A stretch of 64,000 bases of DNA from Glutinoglossum americanum. Its lineage: Eukaryota; Ascomycota; Geoglossomycetes; Geoglossales; Geoglossaceae. Location: positions 1 through 64,000 of the forward strand of contig JAGHQL010000069.1 of assembly GCA_020080175.1 (NCBI GenBank), read 5' to 3'. How positions within the stretch are numbered: position 1 is the stretch's first letter; the number at the start of each line of letters is the position of its first letter. Positions 1 through 18,574 of this stretch are shown one piece after another. The notes beneath the pieces are model-generated. The model was not told the DNA's origin. It did no database searches and was given only the letters and a program-made list of their open reading frames with translations. The position numbers and the translations under genes are program-made.

Positions 1-469
1 CCACTTTAACACAGCATCTACCCCCCCCCTCCCCACAAAAAAAAAAAAAAAGATTTGTAGGTCTAGCTAGCATGTACCGCACCTACATATATATATACAT
101 GTATATATACACACATCCACGTACACACGCGTCCCGAACCCCGATGAAAACCCACAAGGGCTGGGGTTGTGGACGAAGGAGGTCGTTTTACGCGCGGCGT
201 CTCAGAACCGGTTCGTTTCGACATTGAGCAGGGAAAATCCCGTCCTCGGGGGAGGGAAGACTATTACAACGCCTTTCGACTTATCCTTGGAACTTTTTTT
301 CTCTTGCACGCTCGTTCTCCAATTTTTCATGCTCCCCCCCCCCCCCCAGTGGGGATTTTCTTAGCTCAAACCTTCTCCGCATGTTCTGGAAAAGGGTTCC
401 CCGCGAGCATGTGAGAAAAATACTAGTAACGATGCTAGTCGTTAGGGGATTATAGAGTTTTTTTTTTTC
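1..469. other. Intergenic, low-complexity sequence
   Basis: No convincing gene is visible. The stretch holds homopolymer runs (C near 21-31, A near 37-51, C near 336-347) and an alternating AT/GT run at about 85-130. Short open frames on the plus strand cross homopolymers and resemble no family I know. Confidence 0.6.
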
Positions 470-739
470 TCTTTTCCTTTACCATGTGCGTGCGTACTCC
501 TTACATGTCAATTTCGCAGGTTGGTGAAAGGAACACAACATGTCCTCACGAATAATCTGCTTTAATATCCAGGGTAGGATGACTTTTCGTGTGTTTTTTT
601 CTTTCTTTTCCTTTACCGTGTGCGTGCATGCTCCTTACATGCCAATTTCACGGATTGGTGAAAGGAATACAACATGTATCTCACGAATAATCTGCTTTAA
701 TATCCGAGGATAGGATGACTTTTCGTGTGTGTTTTTTTT
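470..739 (+). repeat. Tandem duplication, two copies of about 134 bp
   Basis: Two head-to-tail copies start at about 470 and 604. Each runs from a TCTTTTCCTTTACC block to GACTTTTCGTGTGT followed by a T run. They are nearly identical and differ mainly by transitions. They lie downstream of the SLX1 stop codon, on the 3' side of that gene, so they are probably non-coding. Bases 740-921 hold nothing recognisable. Confidence 0.85.
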
Positions 740-921
740 TACTGTGATGACTCCTGGCCTATCTTTGACCTTACCCTGAGTGGCCAGCCGCGCCCATAAT
801 CCCCTACCTCCGTGAGTCGTAGGAATGGTAACACCGGAACTCTAGTGTGTGCTTGAACAGACAGACAGTGTTGTGATAAGCGATTGCTGTGCCCTAACGC
901 CCGCCCAAAAGCCCTATACTA

Positions 922-2708
922 TCAATCAAGGACCTCAGCATCATCCCAGTCACTATCCCCAATGACAATATCCAAGCCCTTGCCGTCTTTATCTCTCTGT
1001 ACACTAGTAGCGTGGAGGTCTGGTGGTATTGCCTCACTGCTCTCGGACGCAGCGCTTGCCACAGACATCAGATCATCATCGTCTCCATCATCTATATAAA
1101 AATACTCATGGTAGGGAAACAGCTCGCCTGCGCCATCTGAGGCCCGCAATCCGGGAACTTCATCCTCGCGGTCCTCTATAGTAGAGTCCTCTGATTCACT
1201 GTCGCCGTCCTCGCCAACGTCAGCCAGTGAAATGATGTCCTTATTACCGCTATTACTCTTTTTCCCTGGTCTGCGCTGGGGCTTCTTGAGTAATTTTTCA
1301 AGATCCTTCCTCCCACGCACTCGCAGAGTAAGTTCCTTTATAATATCAGCCCATCGGAGACGAGCTAAGCATCCCGGACACGTGCCTTGTGTTGGTAAAA
1401 GCAGCCGTTTCTCACCCTCGGATGTAAGGAAGTGTCTCGAAAGACACGTTAGATGTGAAGTAGCCATGCAATCCTCTGTAGAGCACGTCGCAACCAAGTC
1501 CCGCTGCTGGTCCATCTCTCCATGGCAAACGGCACACTCAAGCGCCTTGCATTCACTTAACAACCTTATGCTCTTCTCAGCATGTTGCTTTAATGGCCCA
1601 AACCCCACATCGAGGCCTTCGATTCCGCCATTCCCTAGTTTGGCTTTCTTTGCCCTTCGCCCCGGGATCTGAGAGCTGGGTGGTATAGCATCCGCTTCTT
1701 CCACTACCCCTGGTAGTTCGCGCTTTAGGTCTAGTATAATCTTAATTCCATCTCTTAACTTCTCTACTTCTCTCTCTGTCCACCGCAGCCATATCTGATG
1801 CACGTCCTCGCTAAAAAACCGCACCTCAAGTGGCCAGCGTATGAAACTTTGAACACGCAAAAGGAGGTGCAAATTCCCAAGGCGGTCGGTTAGGCAGACG
1901 CGGGGCCTGACAGGTCGACGACGGGTACGCCCAGATCTAAGAGATGTCTGCGAAGTTTCAGCTGTTGTGAGGCGTTGGGGCGTCGGAATTTTCCTAGTGA
2001 GGTGGGCGTTTTGCCAGGCTAGCGGAGTCAGCTTTTGCGAGACGGAAAAGGAAGGAGAAATGCCCCGCCGCCCCCTCGAAAAGTTTTTGGTTATACTCGC
2101 TGTGGTAGTGTGCGCATATATTTAGGGGATGTGTGATTGTGTGAAACCACTGATCCTCTCAAGGGTCGAAGGTTTCAGATCTCATAAGGATTGAGACATT
2201 GGAATAGATCCAAGAACCAGAGATGTCTCAGTCTTGTTGGCTCTACCCATATACAGAAGTTCCGTTTGTTCGCAAGACACCCAGGGTTCACGGTTAACAA
2301 TTTGGCGATTGTTAAAATGAAGCTAAACAAAACGTCTTTCAAAGGTGGAAAACAATACAAAATCTGTATGCAAGGGGCCATGGGCGTGAATCACACAGCG
2401 TGTGTTGATTCGAGAACCGCGTAGCCGGTAAACACAACAATAACGATAGCAAAACGGAAACGGTCAAACTAACCCCATTCAAATTGTAAGGCAGCAATGT
2501 TCGAGGGGAACCCTGTCACGATGCAAACCATCTCCCACGGTCTCAATGTCTGTCTTGATGTCCTGACCGCGCCGCCCTTGGACAATCCGTTGTGTTGTGC
2601 GAGTCGTCGCGAAGGGTTTGGAGTGGATCCGACATACAGAGAGGAACGACTGATGGTGGAGCGCAGCAGGTAGCAGCAATAGAAAGCAGGTATCGGTCTC
2701 ACTTCCAT
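922..2708 (-). CDS. SLX1: SLX1, structure-specific endonuclease catalytic subunit
   Basis: This is the GIY-YIG nuclease that, with SLX4, cuts branched DNA such as flaps, replication forks and Holliday junctions in the nucleus. Exon 1 (2708-2474) encodes the GIY-YIG domain, residues about 7-85. It has the degenerate CYLLRS and LYVGST strands, the NPSRR arginine (34/35) and the FEW glutamate (77). Exon 2 (2018-922) continues with [12 protein letters not shown] and NLHLLLRV, both typical of fungal SLX1. It also carries the C-terminal zinc-binding region from about residue 218 (CAVC, CxxxxC, H, CPGC) and an acidic tail. Splicing (donor GTTAGT, acceptor GCTAG) keeps frame and gives 443 aa, normal for fungi. 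The 455-base intron is far longer than others in this window. The gene diverges from the KDM5 gene. Confidence 0.9.
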
Positions 2709-9568
<6,860 letters not shown>

Positions 9569-10595
9569 ACAGTCCTTGATCCATGATAATGTGGCAGGTT
9601 GTGCCTCGTTTTTTCCGTTTTACGTTATTGTACCAACATTGTATTTGCTTACCTCCTGGCTCTGAAGGCGTATACCGTTTTAATGGGGAATCGCAGGTGC
9701 CGCATGTTATATTTAAATTGTGCTTAAAAAGTACAAACTTCTCGTTCACTTCCATCAAATCTTCTGAACCAGGTTCACCTGATTATGTGAAGTCTTGATA
9801 CTACTAGAAAATCTACACGGCGGAATTTGGTCAAGCAGCAGAGATTGAGAGGTTTTTTTATCGTTCGGGCTTTGGTCTCGCTAGGGTTGCTTCTAAATAC
9901 GTGCCTATACGTATCTCAAGAGACCCGCCACCGCTTTGGATCAGGGGAAGACAAGAATGCACTTTTTATATTCACTTTGCAGGGCGAGGGAGGAGGTGGG
10001 GTTTCATCGGTGACGACTGATGCTCAGCATGTATCTATGTAATACAAAAAGTATGAAAACGCCCCCCGCCCCAACTCAGCCATCCACCTACTCGCGTGGT
10101 AAACGGCAAGTCTGCGTTGAATTTCGTCATGCAACAAGTATTTCGTAAATCCCAACTCGGTAAAAGTTTAGACTCGTTTCACTGAGCAGGTGTGGCTGTT
10201 TATTTGGCAGGGAACAAGGCGGCTTACCGGCCGTCCTGAATTACCGAGGAGTTTTGTAACGGCTCCTGCAAGGAGTTTGGGGGACCGATAAAAAAGGGGG
10301 GGGCGGTATCGCGGGGGCGAAAACACGCAATTCCAGGGGTTAAGCTTATTTTTTTCGGCTTTCTGGGAGAACTATCTTTGCCGAGGCCAGAGAAAAAAGA
10401 AAAAATAGCTCGGACTTTGACCGTGCACTGGGGCGAGGGAATAGGCAGCAAACAGTCGGAGGAGAAAAAGTATGATATTGCGCGCCTATTGGAGTATTGG
10501 TTTCCACTCTATAAGACTCGAATAAGAAAGGGTGATGCTATTGATAGACCAGGCCACACCGCCTTAAGGTATAAGACGATGGACAAGGGGTGGTT
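9569..10595. other. 3' intergenic region between convergent genes
   Basis: About 1 kb between the stop codons of the KDM5 gene (+) and MET12 (-). I see no gene, repeat family or RNA gene. A G-rich run (about 10294-10302) and A/T runs are present. Confidence 0.6.
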
Positions 10596-12824
10596 TTAAT
10601 GCTCGAGTAATAGTTTCCACAAGGCGTCCTTCTCGATGTATGCATGGTGGATGATACTCACCAACCACACATCTTCCTTGACTTCTCGGAGTAGTTTTGC
10701 TGTTGGTGATTGGGGCGGGTAAACGCGCTGCCACTCGCTCCAGATGCTGAAGGCTTCTTCGAGCCAGGCTTTGAAGGAGATCTCTTCGATGATTGTTGGG
10801 GTGACGATTCTATGTAGCCTATTAGAAGGGATTTTTCAAAAGGTAGTTAGGGTTGGGAAGGCCGCACTCTTTACCTGGAAAAGCGCCCCATGTGACGGCG
10901 TCTACAGCGTCGGCGTTGTTAGAATCAGAGCTGCCTTCGCTGTTACCGGCGTAGAAAGTTATGTCGTCGTTCGTGGCCAGCTTTTGGCGGAGGCCTTCCC
11001 ACTCAGAGGAGGGAATAAAGAACTCCACAAAAGGCTGTGCTCGAGTACTTAGCACAGTAGGTAATTCTCATACGGAACATGGTGGCAGGGTACACTTCAC
11101 CTTTTGAAACACAAATCCATTCTTCGGACCCCACCCATAGATCCTATCGTCGCTTCTGATACCGTTGACGGCAGGCTGACTTGCAACTGTCCACCACCCG
11201 CGCCTATTGAGTTGCAGAAGTTCAGACCGGATGCTTGCGGTCTCCTCATTCAACCCCTCTTCGCTCCAGGGGATTGCTTCGAGTTCCCCAGCGAGATGAC
11301 TAAGGAAGATGTTGGCGATATCTTCGCGTTGGGTGGGGTGGCCCCAAAGCTTGATGGCCTGAGAGACAGACGCGTGTAAAGATACACCATAACCATCAAT
11401 TTCTCCGTACGCTTTGGAGACACCGTATTAGAATAGACAAACAAGGTCAACCGGCTCAAATTGGCTTACCTGGCGATCTAGCATCACCCCACCGGCCGTT
11501 TGGATAATCATCCCACGTGGCTTCTCTCCCTAAGGAACCTTGGCCTTCAGAGATTGCAAGAGTGTTGGCACGGGTATTAACGCTGTCCTTGGGGATTCCT
11601 GCTTCATCAGCTGGAGCCTCGAAAGCTCTTGCTCTAGAGCCTGCTAAATTATCAACGATGACGAGATTATGCGGATCCGAGTTCACCGAAGATAGCCGTC
11701 TACGTATAGCCATTCGGACCTCATTATTTACCCCGTTCACTCCACCAGGTAGTAGGTGGTCATCTATATCTTCCACAGCCGCAGAATCTATGAGACTCCT
11801 GCTGGCTGGTGTTGAAGGAGGGATGAGGTCACACCTCTCGAGAATAAATGCAACAGCCTTCTCTAGATTCAGCGTATAGAAGTGGAATCCCCGTGGGCCA
11901 GGGGATTGTGTGTCTTTGATTTTCTCCACAATCTCGCCGAGAATGTCCACACCAACACTCTTGACTGCCTCATCATCTCCCTTCACCGCTTCTAGACGAG
12001 CAAGAATCTCTTCTGGAATCTTTGCATGACTGAGTTTCGTAGTCCGCTTGAGTATACTGTAACTCTGAACAGGCATGAGACCTGGTATAATCGGAATGCT
12101 TTTGAATACCTCTGATGGGTGAGTGCGCAGGAGTTTTTCAAAATCCAGGTATGCCTTAACATCAAAGAATAGTTGCGTCATGACAAAATCAGCCCCAGCC
12201 TTTGTCTTCTCGACCAAATATGGCATGTCATGTAATGGGCTTTGAATCTCAGGATACGATTCGTCTGCATGCCCCTCAGGATATGCTGCAACGCCCACAC
12301 AGAAGTAATCTCCATGTCGTTTCCTGATATAACGGACAAGATCCGCAGCCCAAGTAAACGTAAACTCCATGTCATCTGGTGGATGTCCCATCGGTTCCTC
12401 TCCGTACTCGTCATTTCTAGGCGGATCTCCTCTCAACGCCATGATGTTCCGAATGCCTAGCGCTTTCGCATCATCGAGGGCTTCATCGACAAGCGATTTA
12501 TTCATGTTGGTACATGTCAAGTGCAAACATGTCGTTAGACCTAACTGCCGCTGACAAATCTCTGCCAACTCAAGGGACTTTGCCGCGGTACTTCCGCCCG
12601 CGCCCCATGTTACGTTTACGAACAGTGGGCGGAGAGCGCGGGACATACGCTCAAGTCGTCCCCGCAGGTTCACAGAGCCCTTGATGGGAGCACGTAGCAT
12701 CAGCTTTGTTCACACGATGAGGCGCAGTTTGGCTAACCATTGGCGTTTTGGGGGGGAAGAACTCCAGGGAAAAGTAGTTTGCATCGCCAGGAAGAGCGGC
12801 GATCTTGTCTGTAATCTTCTCCAT
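10596..12824 (-). CDS. MET12: Methylenetetrahydrofolate reductase, Met12 type
   Basis: This flavoenzyme reduces 5,10-methylene-THF to 5-methyl-THF, the methyl donor for methionine synthesis. Exons are 12824-12738, 12679-11470, 11411-11101, 11034-10868 and 10809-10596, giving 662 aa. The N-terminal TIM barrel shows LEFFPPKTPM, NVTWGAGGS, LHLTCTN, LRGDPP, VGVAAYPEGH and ADFVMTQLFFD. The C-terminal regulatory domain follows, with YGWGPKNGFVFQK, PFVEFFIPSSEW and VTWGAFPG. Segments such as VKSVGVDIL and GFHFYTLNLEKA match yeast Met12 rather than Met13. The last intron uses a weak donor (GTGCGG) because the stronger upstream GTAAAG breaks the conserved GKEIVTPTI sequence. Its start faces SSL2 across 342 bases. 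Confidence 0.93.
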
Positions 12825-13166
12825 AACTAGAGCCTGGAGTCTATGGGTGGAGTATAACGCGGTTGGGATGGATAGGATGGCGGTTCAGTGAACGAGAACC
12901 AGTACAGCACCCTGAGTGCAAACAGGAGAGGTTATTGGCCTCTGTTGATCTTGCGCCAACGGCCGAGCATACAGTCCACATCGTTTTGGCAAAGATCGTT
13001 CGACAGACATTGTGGCATGTGGCGAGCGGCTCAAATCTTCCCGCTTAAAGCCGCATCTAAAGTGAACACAATTGCCGAGATCTGCGCGTATATCTCAGTC
13101 CTCAGCGTGTATTTCAGTGCTTGTTCGCTACTCATTGCTCTTTCATCACCCTCTTTACTGAGAATC
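12825..13166. promoter_or_regulatory. Divergent promoter of MET12 and SSL2
   Basis: These 342 bases lie between the ATG of MET12 (12824, minus) and the ATG of SSL2 (13167, plus), so both promoters must share them. No defined operator was recognised. Confidence 0.6.
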
Positions 13167-15817
13167 ATGCCTCCAAAACGGAAGGCATCGACGAGTATGA
13201 GGCTACTGATCTGACACTATATTGTGGCATACAAAGCTATTACTGACACTTAAGATAGGCACTCGAGGGGATAGCTCCAAACGGGCAACACCAGCTCCGA
13301 GCGCTCCTCAAAGTGTCGGCAGCAGTGACGAGTATTCGGAGGAAGGTGAAGAGGCAAGCGAAACTGAAGCTGAGAATATCAATAGTATGATGGCTTGAGC
13401 CTATGTATGGTACTGTGCGAGTATATCTAAGTGCTGTTTCTGTCGCTCTAGATGCCATAAACCGATTCTCCGTCGACAAGTTCACTCAGAAGTCTCGAGG
13501 AGGGAAATCACGACCACAGGACTCAGTATCTCGAGTCTTTGGCAAAAATGACTTTAGTTATCTCGCCCTTAAACCTGATCATGACAATCGTCCGCTCTGG
13601 ATCAACCCCGCGAAAGGGAGGATCTACCTTGAGAGCTTCTCGCCTCTCTGGCAACACGCCCAAGATTTCCTTACCACTATCGCCGAACCCCAGTCACGGC
13701 CTTCATTTTTACACGAATACTCGTTAACGACGCATAGCCTGTATGCGGCGGTTTCTGTGGGACTGGATCCCAACGATATCATCACTGTGCTAGACCGTTT
13801 GTCAAAATCCCCAATACCTGAAGAGATCAGGAACTTCATCCAGGAGTGCACCCATTCTTACGGAAAGGTGAAGCTAGTGCTTAAGCATAATCGATACTTT
13901 GTGGAAAGTTCCGACCCGGAAATGCTCCAAAAACTTCTGAAGGACGAAATTGTTGGCCCCTTGCGCATAGAAGGCTCAGAGGGAATAACGAAAGAAAAGG
14001 CACCGAAAATGGGAGGCCTGGTTATTCCTGGAACGAAGAATGCTGCCGGCATGAAGCAGCAACCTGGGCAGGTGCCGGATCAAAGGGTGACTCGAGATGA
14101 GGATGGGCCAGCCAAAGAAGATGACATCTTCGTCACTCTGCGCGAGGAGGATGACGATGACGATGACGCAGATCAGGTTCATTCGTTTGAAGTTCCAACC
14201 AGCGGTGTTGAAGCTGTGCAGAAACGATGCCTGGACTTGGGGTTTCCCGTACTTGAAGAGTATGATTTCCGTAACGATGAAGCGAACGCAAACCTGGATA
14301 TCGACCTAAAGCCCAGCGCACAAATTCGAAGCTATCAGGAAAAGAGCCTCAGCAAGATGTTTGGCAATGGAAGAGCTAAGAGCGGAATTATAGTCTTGCC
14401 TTGCGGTGCGGGCAAGACCTTAGTAGGAATTACTGCAGCATGCACGATCAAGAAAGGGGTGGTGATATTGTGTACAAGCTCCATGTCGGTCGTACAGTGG
14501 CGGCAGCAATTTCTCCAATGGTCAAATATCAACCCGAACGACATTGCGATTTTCACCTCAGATCATAAGGAAAAGTTCTCGCGGAATACAGGCATCATCG
14601 TCTCGACATACTCTATGGTCACACAGACACGCGCACGGTCTTATGATGCTCAGAAAATGATGGACTTCTTGACCTCGAGAGAATGGGGACTGATGATTCT
14701 AGATGAAGTTCACGTCGTGCCTGCCTCGATCTTTAGAAAGGTCACCCACTCAATTGCTACCCATTCGAAGCTAGGCTTGACGGCGACACTATTGCGTGAG
14801 GACGACAAAATTACGGACCTCAACTTTCTAATTGGCCCTAAACTTTATGAAGCCAATTGGATGGAGTTGGCGGATCAAGGCCATATCGCAAAGGTTCAGT
14901 GCGCTGAGGTCTGGTGTCCAATGACTTCCGAGTTCTATCAGGAGTATCTGAACGAGTCATCGCGGAAGAGGGCTTTACTCTACATCATGAATCCGCGCAA
15001 GTTTCAGGCCTGCCAATTCTTAATCGATTACCACGAGAAGAGGGGGGATAAGGTCATTGTGTTTTCGGACAACGTTTATGCACTAGAGAAATACGCCCTA
15101 AAGCTTAACAAAGCCTATATCTACGGCGGTACTCCACAGGGTGAGCGCATGCGAATCCTGGAAAACTTTCAGCACAATGAACAAGTCAATACGGTATTCC
15201 TCTCCAAGATCGGCGATACGTCACTCGATCTCCCAGAAGCTACCTGTCTCATTCAAATCTCTTCGCATTACGGCTCTCGTCGTCAAGAAGCCCAACGTCT
15301 CGGACGCATCCTTCGAGCAAAACGCCGGAATGACGAGGGATTCAACGCCTTCTTCTATTCTCTCGTCTCAAAGGACACCAACGAAATGTACTACTCATCC
15401 CGCCGTCAAGCGTTCCTTGTCGACCAGGGCTATGCTTTTAAAGTCATCACTCACTTGTCTGGCATTGACCAGCTTCCCGGCCTTGCTTATGCCACAGCGG
15501 CAGAGCGTAGAGAGCTGCTACAGGAAGTCATGCTCCAAAATGAGACGTCTGCCGATATCGAGAGGATAGATGGTGACCTCTTTGGCGAGCGCACCGGTGG
15601 GGGCAGCCGAGGAGTTGGTCAGAAGAAGGGTGTGAAGAGAACAGCAGGCATGCTGAAGGATTTAAGCGGTGGTCAGGATATGGCATATATCGAGTACAAT
15701 AAGAGCAGGAATAAGGAACTAAAGGGCAAGGGAGCCCAGAGGAACCCATTCTTTAAGAAGTTAGATCGGGAGAATGAGAAACGACGCAAGCAAGCCCAGT
15801 CTATGCTAAAGGATTAA
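13167..15817 (+). CDS. SSL2: XPB/Ssl2/Rad25, TFIIH DNA translocase
   Basis: This 3'-5' DNA translocase of TFIIH opens promoters for RNA polymerase II and acts in nucleotide excision repair. Exons are 13167-13194, 13259-13384 and 13452-15817, giving 839 aa, normal for the family. The N-terminus is basic then acidic. The conserved N-terminal region ([15 protein letters not shown]) leads into the helicase core: Walker A PCGAGKT (about 367), DEVH box (about 467), the XPB-specific RED motif in LLREDD (about 498) and motif [14 protein letters not shown] (about 665). The C-terminal VITHLSGI region is also typical. First-exon placement rests on splice signals and frame. Confidence 0.95.
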
Positions 15818-16913
15818 CCTGGGTGACAACTCGCTATTCTCTCCCCCTTTGCAGCAAGGGTTGGAGCATTAGATGGATCCAGTTCCGACATCTCTTACCA
15901 AACCTAAGTGTATTGCCTAAAAAGCATCTATCGGTCCTAGGTTGAATTTTCTATTCCTTTTTAATAAGTTTCTAGGCTAGTCCTATGGCGTTTCTTTATG
16001 GAGGCTCTCCAGATTGGTGGTGGGCATGGAAGAACTTTAAAATGTATAACATGCAACATAGAACTTAGTCAAACTCAGATATCACAATCCAAGACTATGA
16101 CGAGCTCCAAGGAATTACCTGCCCGCTAAGACCTATGTTCGGTCATTGACCCAGGGACACCTGATATTGTATTTCACCCCCTACGTGAAGGCTTACGAGA
16201 CCGTCGCCCGCCTCAAAGGCTACATCATTAAATCTAAACACTATAGTTACACCAACTCAACCCCCCCCTTTGTAATCCCACGGCACCATAAAAGGAAACG
16301 TAAAGCAGCCACCGGGGCTGTTTCTCACATTGGTTTTTTTTTTTTTTTTGTCATCGCGGTAAGAAAAAGAGAGAACGCTGGGGGGAATAACAAACAAGAG
16401 TAAACCCCAAACAAACTATTCCTGTGGCAAGAGAGTCCGCCACGGTAGGTTTGCTCTCCTACACATAGGCCAGGTCTTTCCACGGGGTCGAAGCTTAGCG
16501 TGATTGTTTTTTTTTTTCTCTCCTACGGTTTGTTGTATGGGCGTGCCGGCATAGCAACGTGACCCCATGGATGGGCGATTAGAGGATAAACCGGCTCGGC
16601 GCCTCAGAAACCCCGGAGTTACACACATGCGGTCTCTCTGTTACGGGGACCATATTTCAGCATATATATATGTATATATATGTATATATATAAAAGAGGC
16701 ACCTGCAGGGTAAGGAAACTGTATCTCATAATTTCCTGTAGCTATAAACAAAAGACGGAGGAAAAAAAAGGGTGGGATTCGATAGGGAACCACACCAGGC
16801 AAACAAATACAGATAAGGAAACCTGAACTCGTAATGTAACGATCCACCCCGCCACCCTAGAGGAAGGGGGAATTAAAAAACGCCCCTTCCGTAGAAAATA
16901 TGCTTATCCTTTT
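15818..16913. other. 3' intergenic region between convergent genes, with a TA-rich microsatellite
   Basis: About 1.1 kb between SSL2 (+) and the mitochondrial kinase (-). An alternating TA/TGTA run spans about 16661-16693, and long T runs occur near 16335-16349 and 16508-16517. No gene is supported. Confidence 0.65.
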
Positions 16914-18426
16914 TTATACAGCGTCCAAGCTCGCCCGTGTGGTCAGCTGTTCGCTCTTATTCCCAAGCTTCGAGATCTGGAGGAACACGTCAACTCCATA
17001 TCCCTCTAAGCTATGGAGCTCCAGACTACCCGCCCAGTACTCTGCGTAAACTCTGCTCATCGGCAGCCCAATTCCGAGTCGCAGGTCCGGCGGCCGACTA
17101 GTAAGGGAGCCCAAGGAGCTCCCGCGGGGCTTTAGAATGGAGCTCTTCTGGTTTGCTGCGTTCGTCTCTGTTGTGGATACAGCAGGTCCAGGTTTTAACC
17201 TAACCTTCTCTTCGAATTTGAGTTCCTGCATCGTCGCAGCCATTTTAGGTACTTGATGGAGATTTCTCAAGCGGGTCCTTCGCCGCGGACCCTTGCTGAA
17301 GGACCATAAGTGCGGAAGGAGGTCCCGTGGAACACCACCACCCCGGTCGGAGATCCGGATGATAACATGTTGCGGGGCTTCGCATATCAGGACCGAGATT
17401 GGGGGTGGAGGGCTAGTAAGATCTCTGTGTCTCTCTACTACCGCTTGAATGGAGTTACGCAGTAGTTCCCCGACAATATACTCCAGGTGGCTTAGAATGT
17501 AAGGGAAGGTCGCCTCTAGGTGCCCTTCCAGGATGATTTCCGGAATAGGAGCATCGGCGCCGTGCGCTTCTCGAGCCAGGTCCTGGCAGAGCTTACCGCA
17601 TCGTTGGACGACTTCGCGAGCGCTACAGCGGAGAAAGACTTCGCCGATGAAATCGGCATCTGGCTGGAATTTAGCGTCGGCAAAGTGCCATGGAGAGTTG
17701 AAGGTCTCGGTGAGAGCAAGATGCTGTTCTGCGATAACGCGGCGGGAAATTCTCTGCCAGGGTTATCTTTGATTAGCTATGGTTCAATTCAGTTCGACAC
17801 GATGACATAGCGGGCCCATACAGCTCGGAGAATCGTATTCATAAACTTATCTATGTCCTCAGGCTTCATCAGATCCCGACACTCCAGTACACCCATGGCC
17901 AACCTCGGAATCACTGTCAAGTGCTCTTGCAGGACCTGACCGATGACCTTGCAGTATCTATCATTGTCCTCGACGGTCTTGATCTCTGGCACTCGCCGGA
18001 GAGTTTCAAACGCCTTGTAGTATAATTCGTACACATGCGACATGTGAGGGTTAGTTACCACTACATACGGGAGTGTTTGCATATCGCGAATACGGTGCGC
18101 CAGTCTAGGACACAGGTGAGCTCGATCTAGTATGGCGTGCCGAACGCAGCAATCTCACCTCGTAGGTAGCTCCGTACGCACATAGTTGGCAGAGCTGATA
18201 AGACGGCTTTCTGTCAGGGTGCGACCAAAGAAAGTAAGCTGGCGTAAACTGATGGGTTTTGCTTCTCGCTGGACATAGCTACGGGGAATCTCGATCTGTC
18301 AGTTATTGTCACTGCGATATTGGAGAAAAGCGAATATCACGTACTCATCCAGCACGGCTGCGGGCCTCCATGGCGGAGGGTTGGAGGGCGGACTAGGGTG
18401 GGGATGGGGATGGGGGATGGAATTGG

Positions 18427-18458
<32 letters not shown>

Positions 18459-18574
18459 ATGTTTGCCTGTGCGGATGCTCGCCGTTGTTGTCGAGCAAGT
18501 TGTCCGATAGCGACAGCCGGACATCTCTTCAACCCGAGGGTTTGCACAACACCTCTGGAGCTGCAGTGAAGCAT
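16914..18574 (-). CDS. Mitochondrial PDK/BCKDK-family protein kinase
   Basis: A GHKL-fold serine kinase expected to phosphorylate the E1 subunit of pyruvate dehydrogenase or branched-chain ketoacid dehydrogenase in the mitochondrial matrix. Exons are 18574-18345, 18278-18159, 18104-17822 and 17753-16914, giving 490 aa. The N-terminus is Arg/Ser-rich without acids, as in a targeting peptide, and contains Ser10 plus a HPHPHP stretch. The regulatory helical domain has SLRQLTFFGR and YVVVTNPHMSHVYELYY. The ATP-binding part has the N box (GELLRNSIQ), G1 (ISDRGGGVP), LWSFSKG and G2 (GIGLPMSRVYAEYW). It resembles yeast Pkp2 (YGL059W) in outline; PDK or BCKDK substrate cannot be settled from sequence. 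Confidence 0.88.
18428..18457 (-). repeat. Triplet repeat (AGC/GCT)x10 in coding sequence
   Basis: Ten uninterrupted GCT units on the plus strand read as ten serines on the minus strand. They sit in the N-terminal region of the mitochondrial kinase, just after its presumed targeting segment. Confidence 0.95.

Noticed and set aside
1232-1672. 146-codon open frame on plus
   Set aside because: It lies antisense to SLX1 exon 2, whose zinc-binding and acidic regions explain the sequence.
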